Part shown: one piece after another, positions 52,164 through 60,240 of the stretch | Layout of the letters: each line of letters begins with the position of its first letter | Numbering within the stretch: the stretch's first letter is position 1 | Virus record (IMG/VR): IMGVR_UViG_3300032397_000010 | Location: 1-64,000 of that record | Reading direction: 5' to 3' (one strand) | Length of the DNA: 64,000 bases | Source of the DNA: a virus | Notes under the pieces: model-generated | The model's input: the letters and a program-made list of their open reading frames with translations, nothing else | What the model was told of the DNA's origin: nothing | Databases searched by the model: none | Position numbers and translations under genes: made by a program

Positions 52164-53474
52164 GTGGCAATTCAATTCCTCGGCGAACGAACCCTGCAGG
52201 CCGTCACGTCCGGCCCGCCCCGCCCCCGCGTCTACCTGGACTCGGCAGCGACCACGCTGATGGCCGAGCCTGTCAACCGGGTCATGCAGCGGTATCTGGC
52301 GTCAGGCTGGTACTCGAACCCGCACTCGGAACTCACGACGCCGTCGCGCGTCACGGCCGAGGTGATCGCCGAGGCGCGAGGACTTCTGGCCCGCCTCGTG
52401 GATGCCCCCGAAGGACACGTCGTGGTCTTCGGTGGATCCGGGGCAACGGAGCCCCTGAACATCCTGAGCGTGGCGCTGTTCTGTGAGGGCAGCGTCCGAG
52501 ACACGGTCGTCGTGACGCCGCAGGAGCACCACAGCAACCTCTTGCCGTGGATGCGTGCCGCATCACGCCTGATCGTGTCCCCGCTGAACAACGACGGATC
52601 TCTGGATCTCGAGGTGTTCGAGAAGATCCTGCTTGCCGAAGGGAAACGAATCCGTCTCGTGGCCGTGACGGCAATCTCGAACGTCACGGGCGTGCGCAAC
52701 CCGATCAGCGAGATCGCGAGGATCGCTCATCGTGTCGGCGCGGAAGTTGTCGTCGATGCGACGCAGGCTGTCGCTCACGTCCCGCTCTCGATGCGAACCC
52801 TCGGGATCGACTACCTCGTCGCGTCGGGACACAAGATGTACGCGCCTGGGACTCCGGGCTGGATGGTGATCCCGTCCACGATGCCATGCGATCGGTGGGA
52901 ACCGGGCAACGTCGGCGGCGGAACGGTCGATGCGGTCTGGATGGACAAGGCATCGGTGAAGTTCAAGTCGAGCATCATCGACCGACTCGAGGGCGGCACC
53001 GTGAACATCCCCGGCATCGTGGGTCTCGGCGCGGCAGCCCAGATGCTGATGCAGCAAGGGCTTCGGCAGATTCAGGATCACGAGCAGGTCTTGATGACGC
53101 GGATGCGTGACGGTCTCGAGGCGATCGGCGGCGTCGCAACGTACGGCCCCGGCGACCGCGTGGGCATCCTGGCGTTCAACATCGAAGGGTTCACCTTCGA
53201 TCAGGTCGCGTCCGCCCTGAACGACTACTTCGCGATCTCGGTGCGCGCCGGAGCGTTCTGCGCCCACCCGTACGTGCGCGATCTGCTCGATGGGCAGACG
53301 GGCCGACTCGGCATGGTGCGAGCTTCGCTGGGCATGTACACGACGATCGAGGATATCGACGCGTTCCTGGCTGCGGTACGATGGATCGTCGCGAACCGCG
53401 AGAAGGTCGTCACGCCGCGCGAGCCTCCCGCCGGAGAATTCTCGATCACGAAGGAGATGAGTGATGGCTCGTAA
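52164..53474 (+). CDS. Cysteine-desulfurase-like aminotransferase class V enzyme
   Basis: The start is GTG 52164 (436 residues). The class V/SufS-type fold is clear: VYLDSAATTLM, then VVFGGSGATEPLNIL, TPQEHHSNLLPW, VVVDATQAVAHVPLSM, and the PLP lysine Lys224 in SGHKMYAPGTPG. The active-site Cys lies in AGAFCAHP (Cys366). SufS/NifS enzymes take sulfur from cysteine for Fe-S clusters or tRNA/DNA thiolation. A phage copy beside a GP88-type Cys-rich gene hints at supply for that protein, or nucleotide/DNA sulfur modification. No Dnd genes are visible. The end overlaps the next start by 11 bases. Confidence 0.87.
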   Translation: MAIQFLGERTLQAVTSGPPRPRVYLDSAATTLMAEPVNRVMQRYLASGWYSNPHSELTTPSRVTAEVIAEARGLLARLVDAPEGHVVVFGGSGATEPLNILSVALFCEGSVRDTVVVTPQEHHSNLLPWMRAASRLIVSPLNNDGSLDLEVFEKILLAEGKRIRLVAVTAISNVTGVRNPISEIARIAHRVGAEVVVDATQAVAHVPLSMRTLGIDYLVASGHKMYAPGTPGWMVIPSTMPCDRWEPGNVGGGTVDAVWMDKASVKFKSSIIDRLEGGTVNIPGIVGLGAAAQMLMQQGLRQIQDHEQVLMTRMRDGLEAIGGVATYGPGDRVGILAFNIEGFTFDQVASALNDYFAISVRAGAFCAHPYVRDLLDGQTGRLGMVRASLGMYTTIEDIDAFLAAVRWIVANREKVVTPREPPAGEFSITKEMSDGS

Positions 53475-54402
53475 GAATCCGTCCGTGTTGCTCGGCAACG
53501 AGATCGGGAAGCTTCAGCAGGATGTCGCTGCGACGCTCAACAAGCACGACGCGGTCTACGGCAAGACCCGGTTCAGCCACATGCCGCTGTACGGCCTGCA
53601 TGTGACGAATCTCGCTCCGTCATGGCTCACGAAGCAGACGAGAGATGCTGTCGTGAGAGAGGCGTGGCGTCACGGGTTCTACATCTCGGACGAGGCGCGC
53701 GGACTCGACATGCCCATCGACGAGCGGCTGCGGTACGGGTTCATCCTGTGGGCGACTCCCGAGACCATCGAGAAGTTCAGGCGACACGGAATCACATGGG
53801 CCCGCGAGAATCCGTGCGCCTCGCGAGCGCAGCAGCGCCTGTTCCACGCGCTGGCCGCGCGCGGTGAGATGGACCCGCGCACCGTGCGCGAGTTCGATGT
53901 CGCGTCGCGAGGGATGAAGCTGCCGGAGCGCGTGCGTCGAAACCCAGCGACGACACGACGACGCCCACTTTCCCGTAACCGCCTACTCCTCGCTCGTCGC
54001 ACTCGCTTCATGCGTGAACTGCGGACCGCTGCCGAGATCCGCGCGCTGCACAACCGTTGCGACGCACGCACCGGGGCATGGCTCAGCGGCGAGTGCTACT
54101 ACGGCGAGCCTGCCCGCAAAGGGCTCGTGCGCGTCTCCCGCAGGAACCCCAGCAACGATCCGGTCGATGCGTTCCTCGCGCATGCGTACGCCGACTCGTT
54201 CATCCGCCGGACGCTGACGCCGGAGATCAAGAAGAAGCTGAGTCGCGACATCGCGCTCGGTCAGTACGATCGCGCCGAGGCGCTCGAGAACTGGAAATGG
54301 TGGGCACAAGCTGCCGCTGGCATGTATCCTACCCGCGTCAGCAGTTCGCTGATCGATCAGGTAGCCCGCGAGATGCGGATCAAGTTCGAGGCAGCAACAT
54401 GA
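53464..54402 (+). CDS. Unrecognised protein with four R-x-NP motifs
   Basis: ATG 53464 has AAGGAG upstream. The 312-residue product is basic and contains four R-x-NP motifs: RKNPS (residue ~3), RENPC (~120), RRNPA (~159) and RRNPS (~237). The second is followed by a SRAQQRLFHALAARG helix known in small phage proteins. The C terminus is helical (YADSFIRRTLTPEIKKKLSR). Motifs at fairly regular distances look like linkers between units or processing sites. Function unknown. Confidence 0.72.
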   Translation: MARKNPSVLLGNEIGKLQQDVAATLNKHDAVYGKTRFSHMPLYGLHVTNLAPSWLTKQTRDAVVREAWRHGFYISDEARGLDMPIDERLRYGFILWATPETIEKFRRHGITWARENPCASRAQQRLFHALAARGEMDPRTVREFDVASRGMKLPERVRRNPATTRRRPLSRNRLLLARRTRFMRELRTAAEIRALHNRCDARTGAWLSGECYYGEPARKGLVRVSRRNPSNDPVDAFLAHAYADSFIRRTLTPEIKKKLSRDIALGQYDRAEALENWKWWAQAAAGMYPTRVSSSLIDQVAREMRIKFEAAT

Positions 54403-54662
54403 ACGCCAGCGAAATGGTTGTCGTGGCACGGCTTGCAGACCACTACGAGGACCGAGGCATCGAAAATCCGCTGGACACAGCGGATCACGACTTGCGCAAG
54501 TTCAAGCACGAGGCTCCGGCGCTGTGGCGGCGACTAAGAGACTCTGGTCTGTCGGACCGAAAGACCGGAGATTGGCTGTATAAGTTCATCGTTCGATGGT
54601 CCCGATCGGGCGTATCGTTCAAGAACTTCGCTGCTGATGAGCTAGAGCGATCGGAGCTATGA
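54399..54662 (+). CDS. Small helical hypothetical protein
   Basis: The 87-residue product (MNASEMVVVARLADHYEDRG...) is helical, basic and without Cys. It overlaps the previous stop as ATGA; the next gene starts one base after its stop. Unknown function. Confidence 0.65.
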   Translation: MNASEMVVVARLADHYEDRGIENPLDTADHDLRKFKHEAPALWRRLRDSGLSDRKTGDWLYKFIVRWSRSGVSFKNFAADELERSEL

Positions 54663-54663
54663 C

Positions 54664-56790
54664 ATGAGTTACGTGAACCCGGATCATCCTCTATTCCACG
54701 GCTGGCCGTCGGCTAGCGGCCCAGGCATCCATGCGGACGAAGCCGACTCGGCACTGCCGTCGATCGGCGACAAGCTCCCGCCTGCCGTGGCTCGTGATCT
54801 CGAGAAGCAGAGCGAGGCGGCATGGGGTGTGCGCCGCAACCCGAAGGGTGATGAAGAGCTTCCGATCGCGACGCAGCAGGCCGTCTCCGAGGCGGCCATG
54901 TGGATCACCGGGATGTGGGGCCCCGAAGAGAAGGCCGAGGAACGTCGTCGCGCGTTTCTTCCGACCGTTCGCGAGAACCCGATCGCCACGAAGATTCCGT
55001 TCGGCCAGAGACCTGAGACGTTCTTCGATCGCATGAGGATCTGCTTCGACACCCTCACCTCACTTCGCGATTCCGCGAAGGCTGCGTACGACAAGCGCGG
55101 CGCGGGGAAGAGGCGCGACTGGCAGACCTCGATCGAGGACTGCGTTCGCGCGGTGGAGTTCGTCCTGTCCCAGGAGCACAACAACGAACGGTCGATCCTG
55201 AGTTCTTCAGCCGGAGTGAAGATCAAGAGCGGATCGGCGTCGGGCCTGCTCGGGATAGGCAAGTGGGGCATCATCGCGGTGAAGGGCAACGACAAGCTTC
55301 CGTTCGCCGCGTACAGCGAGTTCCCGCTCACGACGTGCATCGGCGCGGGCGGGTGCAGGAACTACTGCTACTCGTTCAAGGCCCTGCGCTACCCGGCCGC
55401 GTTCCGTCGTTTCTTCCTGAACACGCTCGCGAACTACGCGGATCGCGAGTTCGCGATCCTGAAGGCTTCCGGCGGTGAGATCGTCCCGCCGAGCAAGTAC
55501 GAGGAGCGAGTGCGACTCGCGCTCGCTGGTTCGCAGGAACCTGGGTATCGCATCTGGCAGGGGATCGTGAAGTCCATCGTGCTGGACTCGACGAAGAACA
55601 CGCGGAAGAAGGGACCGGCGTTCCTGCGCCTGTTCGTCGATGGAGACATCAACTACGAGGACAACATCATCGAGTGGATGTACGTCTGTCACGAGATGGA
55701 TCGGGAAGGCCAGGACATCCGGGACAAGGGTCTCCATCACATCGAGGTGTACGGGTACTCGAAGTGCTGGCAGCAGTTCGTCAACGTGGACACGTTCCTG
55801 CGCAACGATTCGCAGGCGAAATTTCACAAGAACGGCGGCTGGCCGCGCAACTACACCGTGAACATGTCCGACGCTTCGGTGTACGGGAAAGCTGTCCGTA
55901 CGCAGATGCTCGACCTCCCGATCTCGCGCGGGTACTTCCAGGTCGTCGACACGAAGAAGTACATCAAGGAACTGAGCGAGGCGTGCTCTCGATTCGGCGG
56001 ATGCACGAGCCCGAATCTCACCAAGCTGATCGAAAAGGGCACCGGCACGGCTGGCTTCCCGATCGATCAGAGACGCGTGAACACGCTCATCGCCATCAAC
56101 GAGATCAAGTCGGCCGCCGACGTCGCCGCGCTGTTCGGCGGCCTGAAGGATGACGCCTTCGAGATCGAGCGAGCGCACGTCCACGATTCGGAGCCCAGCC
56201 TCCGCGACAAGCTCCGTCCGATCGCGATGCGGTACTACATCAACGCGCTGATCAACGATGAGTCCTGGGGGCTCAGCGACATGATCCGTCGAGAGTTGGT
56301 CGCTGACCAGGGCATGGACCCCGTCAGGATGTCGGCTGCCGCGCCGGACCAGGACACGTTCCTGGAGGCCCTGGTGGACAAGCAGATCAAGTCGCTCGAG
56401 CGGTTCGTCGCGAAAGAGAAGGACACCGAAGAGATCGATGATCAGGCGCTACGCGCGGCCGACGAGATGATCGCGAAGATGGAGCAGTCGAAGGGGAAGG
56501 GCATTCCGGCGAAGCTCGCGAAGCTCCGTGGCGATCGACGGAAGCTCGCGTCCGTGTTGCGGCGCGAGTACTTCGGCGAGAAGGCCCTCGCGGACAAGGC
56601 GGTCGCGCTCGCGCTGCACGAGACCTACTGGGCCCTGGACCTCGGCGGGTCATGCCCGCTGGTCTGCGGCAACTGCTCCGACAACCCTGAGAACCCGGCC
56701 GCCGGAGCGCACCGATGCGCTTCGCGTCTCGGGCGAGAGCACAGCACCGGGCTGTTCTGGGGCAAGACGATCCACATCGGGCTGCATTGA
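54664..56790 (+). CDS. GP88-family Cys-rich phage protein, extended version
   Basis: The 708-residue product contains the phage GP88 pattern: EFPLTTCIGAGGCRNYCYSF (Cys-x5-Cys-x3-Cys-Tyr) near residue 225. Then come FLRLFVDGDINYEDNIIEWM and HHIEVYGYSKCWQQF, and a second Cys-bearing part at the C terminus (GGSCPLVCGNCSDN, HRCASRLG, HIGLH). Two R-x-NP motifs (RRNPKG, RENPIA) lie in the N-terminal 120 residues. The middle is helical. The cysteine layout suggests metal or Fe-S binding; function is unknown. It lies after the desulfurase-like gene. Confidence 0.78.
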   Translation: MSYVNPDHPLFHGWPSASGPGIHADEADSALPSIGDKLPPAVARDLEKQSEAAWGVRRNPKGDEELPIATQQAVSEAAMWITGMWGPEEKAEERRRAFLPTVRENPIATKIPFGQRPETFFDRMRICFDTLTSLRDSAKAAYDKRGAGKRRDWQTSIEDCVRAVEFVLSQEHNNERSILSSSAGVKIKSGSASGLLGIGKWGIIAVKGNDKLPFAAYSEFPLTTCIGAGGCRNYCYSFKALRYPAAFRRFFLNTLANYADREFAILKASGGEIVPPSKYEERVRLALAGSQEPGYRIWQGIVKSIVLDSTKNTRKKGPAFLRLFVDGDINYEDNIIEWMYVCHEMDREGQDIRDKGLHHIEVYGYSKCWQQFVNVDTFLRNDSQAKFHKNGGWPRNYTVNMSDASVYGKAVRTQMLDLPISRGYFQVVDTKKYIKELSEACSRFGGCTSPNLTKLIEKGTGTAGFPIDQRRVNTLIAINEIKSAADVAALFGGLKDDAFEIERAHVHDSEPSLRDKLRPIAMRYYINALINDESWGLSDMIRRELVADQGMDPVRMSAAAPDQDTFLEALVDKQIKSLERFVAKEKDTEEIDDQALRAADEMIAKMEQSKGKGIPAKLAKLRGDRRKLASVLRREYFGEKALADKAVALALHETYWALDLGGSCPLVCGNCSDNPENPAAGAHRCASRLGREHSTGLFWGKTIHIGLH

Positions 56791-57086
56791 ACGGGGCCGA
56801 GGTCAGATCGCTTCGTGAGCGGTACAGGATGAGCGTGGGATGCTTCGGCGAACTCGTCGGCGTCAGCATGTCCACCGTGTACCGCTGGGAGGCGTCGCCG
56901 GGCGATCTGAACATCGAACCGCTGTCGCTTCGGATCATGCGCGTGATGGCCGACACCTTCGACGAGGCGGTCTCGAGGAGGGTCGCCTCGGCCATCGCCG
57001 TTCGCGGGGGCCTGTACGGCTTGTACGTGCTCCTGAAGCGTGTTTACCAGCCGCCGGTCACAGCAAGCTTGTCTGCGCCGCCTTGA
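56787..57086 (+). CDS. XRE-type helix-turn-helix protein, TTG start
   Basis: The 99-residue product begins at a TTG in a TTGA overlap with the upstream stop. The HTH is AEVRSLRERYRMSVGCFGEL, then VGVSMSTVYRWEASPG, a standard Cro/XRE layout. A short helical C terminus with VRGGLYGLYVLLKRVYQ follows. The TTG start is chosen because the HTH's first helix begins there; ATG 56829 would truncate it. Probable DNA-binding regulator; target unknown. The 3' end overlaps the convergent gene. Confidence 0.7.
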   Translation: MNGAEVRSLRERYRMSVGCFGELVGVSMSTVYRWEASPGDLNIEPLSLRIMRVMADTFDEAVSRRVASAIAVRGGLYGLYVLLKRVYQPPVTASLSAPP

Positions 57087-57633
57087 ACCTCGCCTTCGCG
57101 AGCGCCGCCTTGGACTGCGGTCCCTTCTTCGGTGCTGGCGACGCCGCGACCACGGGCTCAGCGTCGCCGCCCTCGAGCATCCTGATCTCCGCGTCGATCC
57201 TCTCGAGTCGCCTGCGTTCGGCCACGGGGCAGTCGCCCTCGTGCTGCCACAGTTTGCCGTGTCTGATCGGGCATCCGCACAGGATGCGTTCGACGACTCT
57301 CTGCGGCGGAGGATCCTCCTGTCGAGGGGTCTCGCTGACGGAGACCATCGAAGCGAACTCCATCGAGCGCCGCCAGAGCGATCCGCACGTTCTGCGGATC
57401 GTGTGCTCGTGGACCTGACCATCACGTCCGATGCCTCTGAAGACGAACGACAGCGTCTCGCGCACGGCGATCTTCATCCGGCCGACTTCGAGCGACAGGT
57501 TCTCGTGCGGGCCCATGTCCAGGATGCTTCGCAGCGTGGAGATGTCCGCGTCCTTCCAGCCGAAAGACCGAGCGACGGTCTCCCAGTTGTCCTGGCGGCA
57601 CATGACCGTGTCCTGCTGCTGCTTCTTCTTCAC
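57058..57633 (-). CDS. Hypothetical protein
   Basis: The GTG at 57631-57633 gives a GTGA overlap with 57630-57860; ATG 57603 would shorten it by 10 residues. The 191-residue product has a basic start (KKKQQQDTVMCRQDNWE) and RMKIAVRETLSFVFRGIGRD. A Cys/His segment (ERILCGCPIRHGKLW, GDCPVAERRRLERID) may bind metal. The tail is Ala/Lys-rich. Unknown. Confidence 0.65.
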   Translation of the reverse strand: MKKKQQQDTVMCRQDNWETVARSFGWKDADISTLRSILDMGPHENLSLEVGRMKIAVRETLSFVFRGIGRDGQVHEHTIRRTCGSLWRRSMEFASMVSVSETPRQEDPPPQRVVERILCGCPIRHGKLWQHEGDCPVAERRRLERIDAEIRMLEGGDAEPVVAASPAPKKGPQSKAALAKARFKAAQTSLL

Positions 57634-57860
57634 TGCTTCTCGCCGAGCAGTTCGTCGCACAGGCCTCGCAACTCGCGCAGTTGTTCAGGCGATACCGACA
57701 TCGTCACGAGGACACCGCGTCCGTTCTTGACCGCACGGAACGACCCGGCGAGCAGAACAAAGCTTCCGTTGGCCTCGGGCGACGGCACGACGTCGAACCC
57801 GGCCTTCTTCCGCGTGACCGCGTCGGCGATCACGGCGAGCGCCTGCTGCATGGTCCTCAT
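57630..57860 (-). CDS. Small hypothetical protein
   Basis: The 76-residue product (MRTMQQALAVIADAVTRKKA...) is alpha/beta with NGSFVLLAGSFRAVKNGRGV and a helical end (PEQLRELRGLCDELLGE). ATGA overlap with 57857. No motif. Confidence 0.65.
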   Translation of the reverse strand: MRTMQQALAVIADAVTRKKAGFDVVPSPEANGSFVLLAGSFRAVKNGRGVLVTMSVSPEQLRELRGLCDELLGEKQ

Positions 57861-58087
57861 CGTCCACCTCGGAAGAGCGAGACCAGCGTCTTCAGCGCGG
57901 CATGCTTCGCGGCGTTCTTCATCTCCTCGACGGACGGCTTCCGCAAGGCCGCGTGCAGGATCACGCGCATGTGCCGAGGCACCTCCGTGACCGCGCCGCC
58001 GATGCGTGGGTAGCACGACAGGTTGCACCAGTCGCAGTACGGCGGCGTGGCCGCCTCGAGACCGCAGACGTCACACGCGCACTTCAT
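57857..58087 (-). CDS. Small zinc-binding protein
   Basis: The 76-residue product starts MKCACDVCGLEAATPPYCDW and has CNLSC next. This is CxCxxC...CxxCxxxC, up to six cysteines in ~25 residues. A helical, basic C terminus follows (HMRVILHAALRKPSVEEMKN). Zinc binding likely. ATGA overlaps with neighbours. Confidence 0.7.
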   Translation of the reverse strand: MKCACDVCGLEAATPPYCDWCNLSCYPRIGGAVTEVPRHMRVILHAALRKPSVEEMKNAAKHAALKTLVSLFRGGR

Positions 58088-58281
58088 TGCCTGCCTACTC
58101 CTCGAAGGATGTCGTTCGTGGCCGCGACGAAGTCGGCGACCTCGAGCACCATGAACGTATCACACGGCGGATCCGTGTGAACGAGCGCCACGGGATCGCC
58201 GCTCGATGCGCGAGCAGGAGCGAAGGTGCCCCTGCAGAACTGGCACTGCAAGTAGTCCTCGGGACGGGTGTGAAGATCCAT
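58084..58281 (-). CDS. Small CxxC protein, first gene of the 58.3-57.1 kb minus unit
   Basis: The 65-residue product (MDLHTRPEDYLQCQFCRGTF...) has one CxxC and a following beta-rich region with DTFMVLEVADFVAA. The start at 58281 follows TACAGT by seven bases with no Shine-Dalgarno; a longer ATG at 58323 would reach into the promoter. Unknown function. Confidence 0.65.
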   Translation of the reverse strand: MDLHTRPEDYLQCQFCRGTFAPARASSGDPVALVHTDPPCDTFMVLEVADFVAATNDILRGVGRQ

Positions 58282-58288
58282 CAGGGCA

Positions 58289-58317
58289 ACTGTACGCGGG
58301 ACGCTTGCGGGATGCAA
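58289..58317 (-). promoter_or_regulatory. TTGCAT-N1-CCGCAAGCG-N7-TACAGT promoter, leaderless
   Basis: On the minus strand TTGCAT (58317-58312), CCGCAAGCG (58310-58302) and TACAGT (58294-58289) are arranged with a 17-base spacer, as at 43342. It ends seven bases before ATG 58281. Confidence 0.7.
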
Positions 58318-58327
58318 TCGCATGGGT

Positions 58328-58333
58328 TACCGT
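58328..58333 (+). promoter_or_regulatory. -10 box TACCGT, leaderless type
   Basis: TACCGT ends seven bases before ATG 58341; the promoter at 58289 is divergent from it. Confidence 0.5.
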
Positions 58334-58340
58334 GCGCGCC

Positions 58341-58883
58341 ATGGAACAAAGATCCCTCCCGCCGGTCGGTCAGAGCCCGATCTCCGCACAAGACTTCGGC
58401 AAGCTCACGGAAGAGCAGAAGCATCAACTGGCCGCAGCGGCACATCATGCCACGGTCAAGGGCTCTGCGAAGAGCATCTTCGATGCCGTCAACGTCGGCA
58501 TGGAAGCCGGGATGAAGATGAACGAGATGATCATCATCCTGCTCTTCATGCACGAGGCGGAGTACGCCACGAAGGTGATCCCGAATCTGATCGGCGAGGA
58601 GAACCTGATCGAACGGTGCAACGCACAGAAGATCAAGGTCGCGATCTTCGTGCGTCCGATGGCCGAGTTCTCTCAGAAGCTGCGCGGCATCAACGGCCCC
58701 GGCGGGGAATGGGGAATCTACGACGGTGCCGCCGACGCGATGGCGCTTCCGCTCGAGGAGGACCGCTTGATGGTGGTCGTGTTCGAGATGAACCGATGCT
58801 CGACGATCGTGCTCCGGTACGACCCGACGAGGGCCGAGGAGATCCTCAAGAAGGCTGCCGAGAAGGAGACTTCCGACGGGTGA
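58341..58883 (+). CDS. Hypothetical protein
   Basis: The 180-residue product (MEQRSLPPVGQSPISAQDFG...) has a helical middle (MKMNEMIIILLFMHEAEYAT) and an alpha/beta C-terminal half (KIKVAIFVRPMAEFSQKLRG, MVVVFEMNRCSTIVLRYD). No motif recognised. The start shows no Shine-Dalgarno but a TANNNT box in front. Divergent from 58084-58281. Confidence 0.68.
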   Translation: MEQRSLPPVGQSPISAQDFGKLTEEQKHQLAAAAHHATVKGSAKSIFDAVNVGMEAGMKMNEMIIILLFMHEAEYATKVIPNLIGEENLIERCNAQKIKVAIFVRPMAEFSQKLRGINGPGGEWGIYDGAADAMALPLEEDRLMVVVFEMNRCSTIVLRYDPTRAEEILKKAAEKETSDG

Positions 58884-58886
58884 CCG

Positions 58887-58895
58887 TGATACGTT
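58887..58895 (+). promoter_or_regulatory. Extended -10 box, leaderless type
   Basis: TG-A-TACGTT, seven bases before ATG 58903. Confidence 0.6.
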
Positions 58896-58902
58896 CGCTG
58901 GC

Positions 58903-59334
58903 ATGAAGAAGTCGTCCACCGGGCTGATCATTCTCGGGGTTGCCGCAGCGGGAGTCGGCTTCCTGGTGTTCTCGGCATCGTCGCCGCGCGTGGCCCATGC
59001 AGCGGTCACCCCGTCGAGCACGCCGCAGCGACCGCTCCAGAACCGTCCCATCTCGGCCTCCGCGACGGGTACGGCGAGGGCTGCCATCATCCGAATCTTC
59101 CAGCAGCAACTCCAGGACATGGGCTACCGCATCACCGCCGTCGATGGCATCACCGGCCCGGAGACACAGTCCGCCGCGCGCGTGTTCTCGGGCGACCATC
59201 GGGCCCAGGTGGAAGCCACCAGGGACACGTACGCGTCCCTGCCGAATGACATCGGACTGATGTACCTCGTGGACGACGTGTACCGATCCAGCTTCGGGTT
59301 GCCGCCCGCGACTGTGGTATCCTCTGCGCCATGA
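58903..59334 (+). CDS. Membrane-anchored protein with peptidoglycan-binding-like domain
   Basis: The 143-residue product has an N-terminal membrane segment (TGLIILGVAAAGVGFLVFSA, residues ~6-25), a short linker and a C-terminal domain. The domain reads QQQLQDMGYRITAVDGITGP, E(T)QSAARVFSGDH, then YLVDDVYRSSFG. The GY..(T).VDGI.GP.T..A pattern matches PG_binding_1 domains that bind cell-wall glycan. Paralogs: 63359-63775 and 1536-2099. Probably a wall-binding anchor of the virion or lysis machinery. Confidence 0.77.
   Translation: MKKSSTGLIILGVAAAGVGFLVFSASSPRVAHAAVTPSSTPQRPLQNRPISASATGTARAAIIRIFQQQLQDMGYRITAVDGITGPETQSAARVFSGDHRAQVEATRDTYASLPNDIGLMYLVDDVYRSSFGLPPATVVSSAP
59315..59323 (+). promoter_or_regulatory. 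Extended -10 box, leaderless type
   Basis: TG-G-TATCCT, seven bases before ATG 59331, inside the end of the upstream gene. Confidence 0.45.
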
Positions 59335-59531
59335 TTCTCTCCCCGACACGCGCTCTCAAGTGGGAGCGTTCACAGGCGCACCGTCCCGCTGGAGATCCGA
59401 TCGCTCCGACGCCCTCGAGCGATCCGCCGACGTGGAAGATCGTCGCGGTCATCTTCGGCGGCCTCGCCGTGTGGGAACTGCTCCAGTACAGCAAGCATCG
59501 GGCGATGACCCGGAGAGGGATCTGGCGATGA
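59331..59531 (+). CDS. Small membrane protein
   Basis: The 66-residue product has an N-terminal soluble part, then a membrane segment near its C terminus (TWKIVAVIFGGLAVWELL) and a basic tail (HRAMTRRGIWR). ATGA overlaps with both neighbours. Similar layout to the tail-anchored enzymes but no enzymatic domain. Confidence 0.65.
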   Translation: MILSPTRALKWERSQAHRPAGDPIAPTPSSDPPTWKIVAVIFGGLAVWELLQYSKHRAMTRRGIWR

Positions 59532-59839
59532 TCGGTCCGAGACGCCTGTGGCCCCCTCCTCCGCGCGAACCGCCCGGCCCGAAGCCGAGCGACATGATCA
59601 TCGTGAACGGCGGCTGCAGCGCCTGTGCGGCCCTCGAGCGGGCCATCCAGGCGGGGGAGGCTCAGGGGCAGCAGTTCCCCGAGATCCCGATCCTCACCAG
59701 GGAGAACGCCGAGGCAGCGAGGGTGTTCCGCGTGAATCACGGGCGCGGGTATCCGGCTGCGGTGATCGGCGGGAACTTCGTGATCGGCGTCGGAGCGATC
59801 CGGCAGGCCCTGGCGCGGCACTACGGCTTCAGGACGTGA
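59528..59839 (+). CDS. Glutaredoxin/thioredoxin-like protein
   Basis: The 103-residue product has a Pro-rich start (PPPPREPPGPKP) and then SDMIIVNGGCSACAALERAI with Cys30 and Cys33. Next come IPILTRENAEAARVFRV and YPAAVIGGNFVIGV, whose cis-Pro loop fits the thioredoxin fold. A small phage glutaredoxin may reduce ribonucleotide reductase or other disulfides; none of these partners is in the window. ATGA overlap with 59331. Confidence 0.8.
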   Translation: MIGPRRLWPPPPREPPGPKPSDMIIVNGGCSACAALERAIQAGEAQGQQFPEIPILTRENAEAARVFRVNHGRGYPAAVIGGNFVIGVGAIRQALARHYGFRT

Positions 59840-59846
59840 GGGGACG

Positions 59847-60149
59847 ATGCGTGCGATCTACGAACTCCTCGTGGACATCACCGAGAACGGCGGCCACTTC
59901 CCGGCGGTGACGCATGCCTTCCGGGGGCTCACCCAACAGGAGGCGCAGGATCGTTACCTCGCCCACCTGCAGGCGGACAGCTTCCTGCGAGAGTGCGTCC
60001 AGGGGGCGGTCGCGAACTACTCTCCTGCCTTCTACTGGCGGCGTGTGATGGTGGACTGGAGCCCGGTCGGGCTGCCATGGAAGTCGCCCTGGAAGCACAT
60101 GTCCTGGCGTCGTCAGGAAGCACGTTCGCCAGCGCCAGGAACGAAGTAG
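59847..60149 (+). CDS. Hypothetical protein
   Basis: The 100-residue product (MRAIYELLVDITENGGHFPA...) has AFRGLTQQEAQDRYLAHLQA and a Trp-rich C terminus (YWRRVMVDWSPVGLPWK). GGGGA precedes the ATG. No family recognised. Confidence 0.65.
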   Translation: MRAIYELLVDITENGGHFPAVTHAFRGLTQQEAQDRYLAHLQADSFLRECVQGAVANYSPAFYWRRVMVDWSPVGLPWKSPWKHMSWRRQEARSPAPGTK

Positions 60150-60176
60150 TGCCTGACCCGCAGCCACCGCAGCGGG

Positions 60177-60182
60177 TAGGAT
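60177..60182 (+). promoter_or_regulatory. -10 box TAGGAT, leaderless type
   Basis: TAGGAT ends seven bases before ATG 60190, the start of a 16-residue ORF that overlaps the next gene. Confidence 0.45.
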
Positions 60183-60189
60183 CGCGGCC

Positions 60190-60240
60190 ATGGCACGCCG
60201 ACACCGTTGCAAGCACCGTGATCGGCTGATCTGGAGATGA
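60190..60240 (+). CDS. 16-residue basic mini-ORF
   Basis: ATG 60190 begins a peptide MARRHRCKHRDRLIWR that ends in a TGA overlapping the ATG of the next gene (ATGA at 60237). TAGGAT in leaderless position precedes it. The peptide may be a leader that lets ribosomes reach the following start, or just an overlapping short frame. Confidence 0.4.
   Translation: MARRHRCKHRDRLIWR

Noticed and set aside
52164-53474. DNA phosphorothioation (Dnd) system
   Set aside because: Only a desulfurase-like gene is visible; no DndB-E-like genes are in this window.
54664-56790. Radical SAM enzyme (CxxxCxxC present)
   Set aside because: The CPLVCGNC motif is at the C terminus of a 708-residue protein without a following SAM-barrel pattern; GP88-type family fits better.
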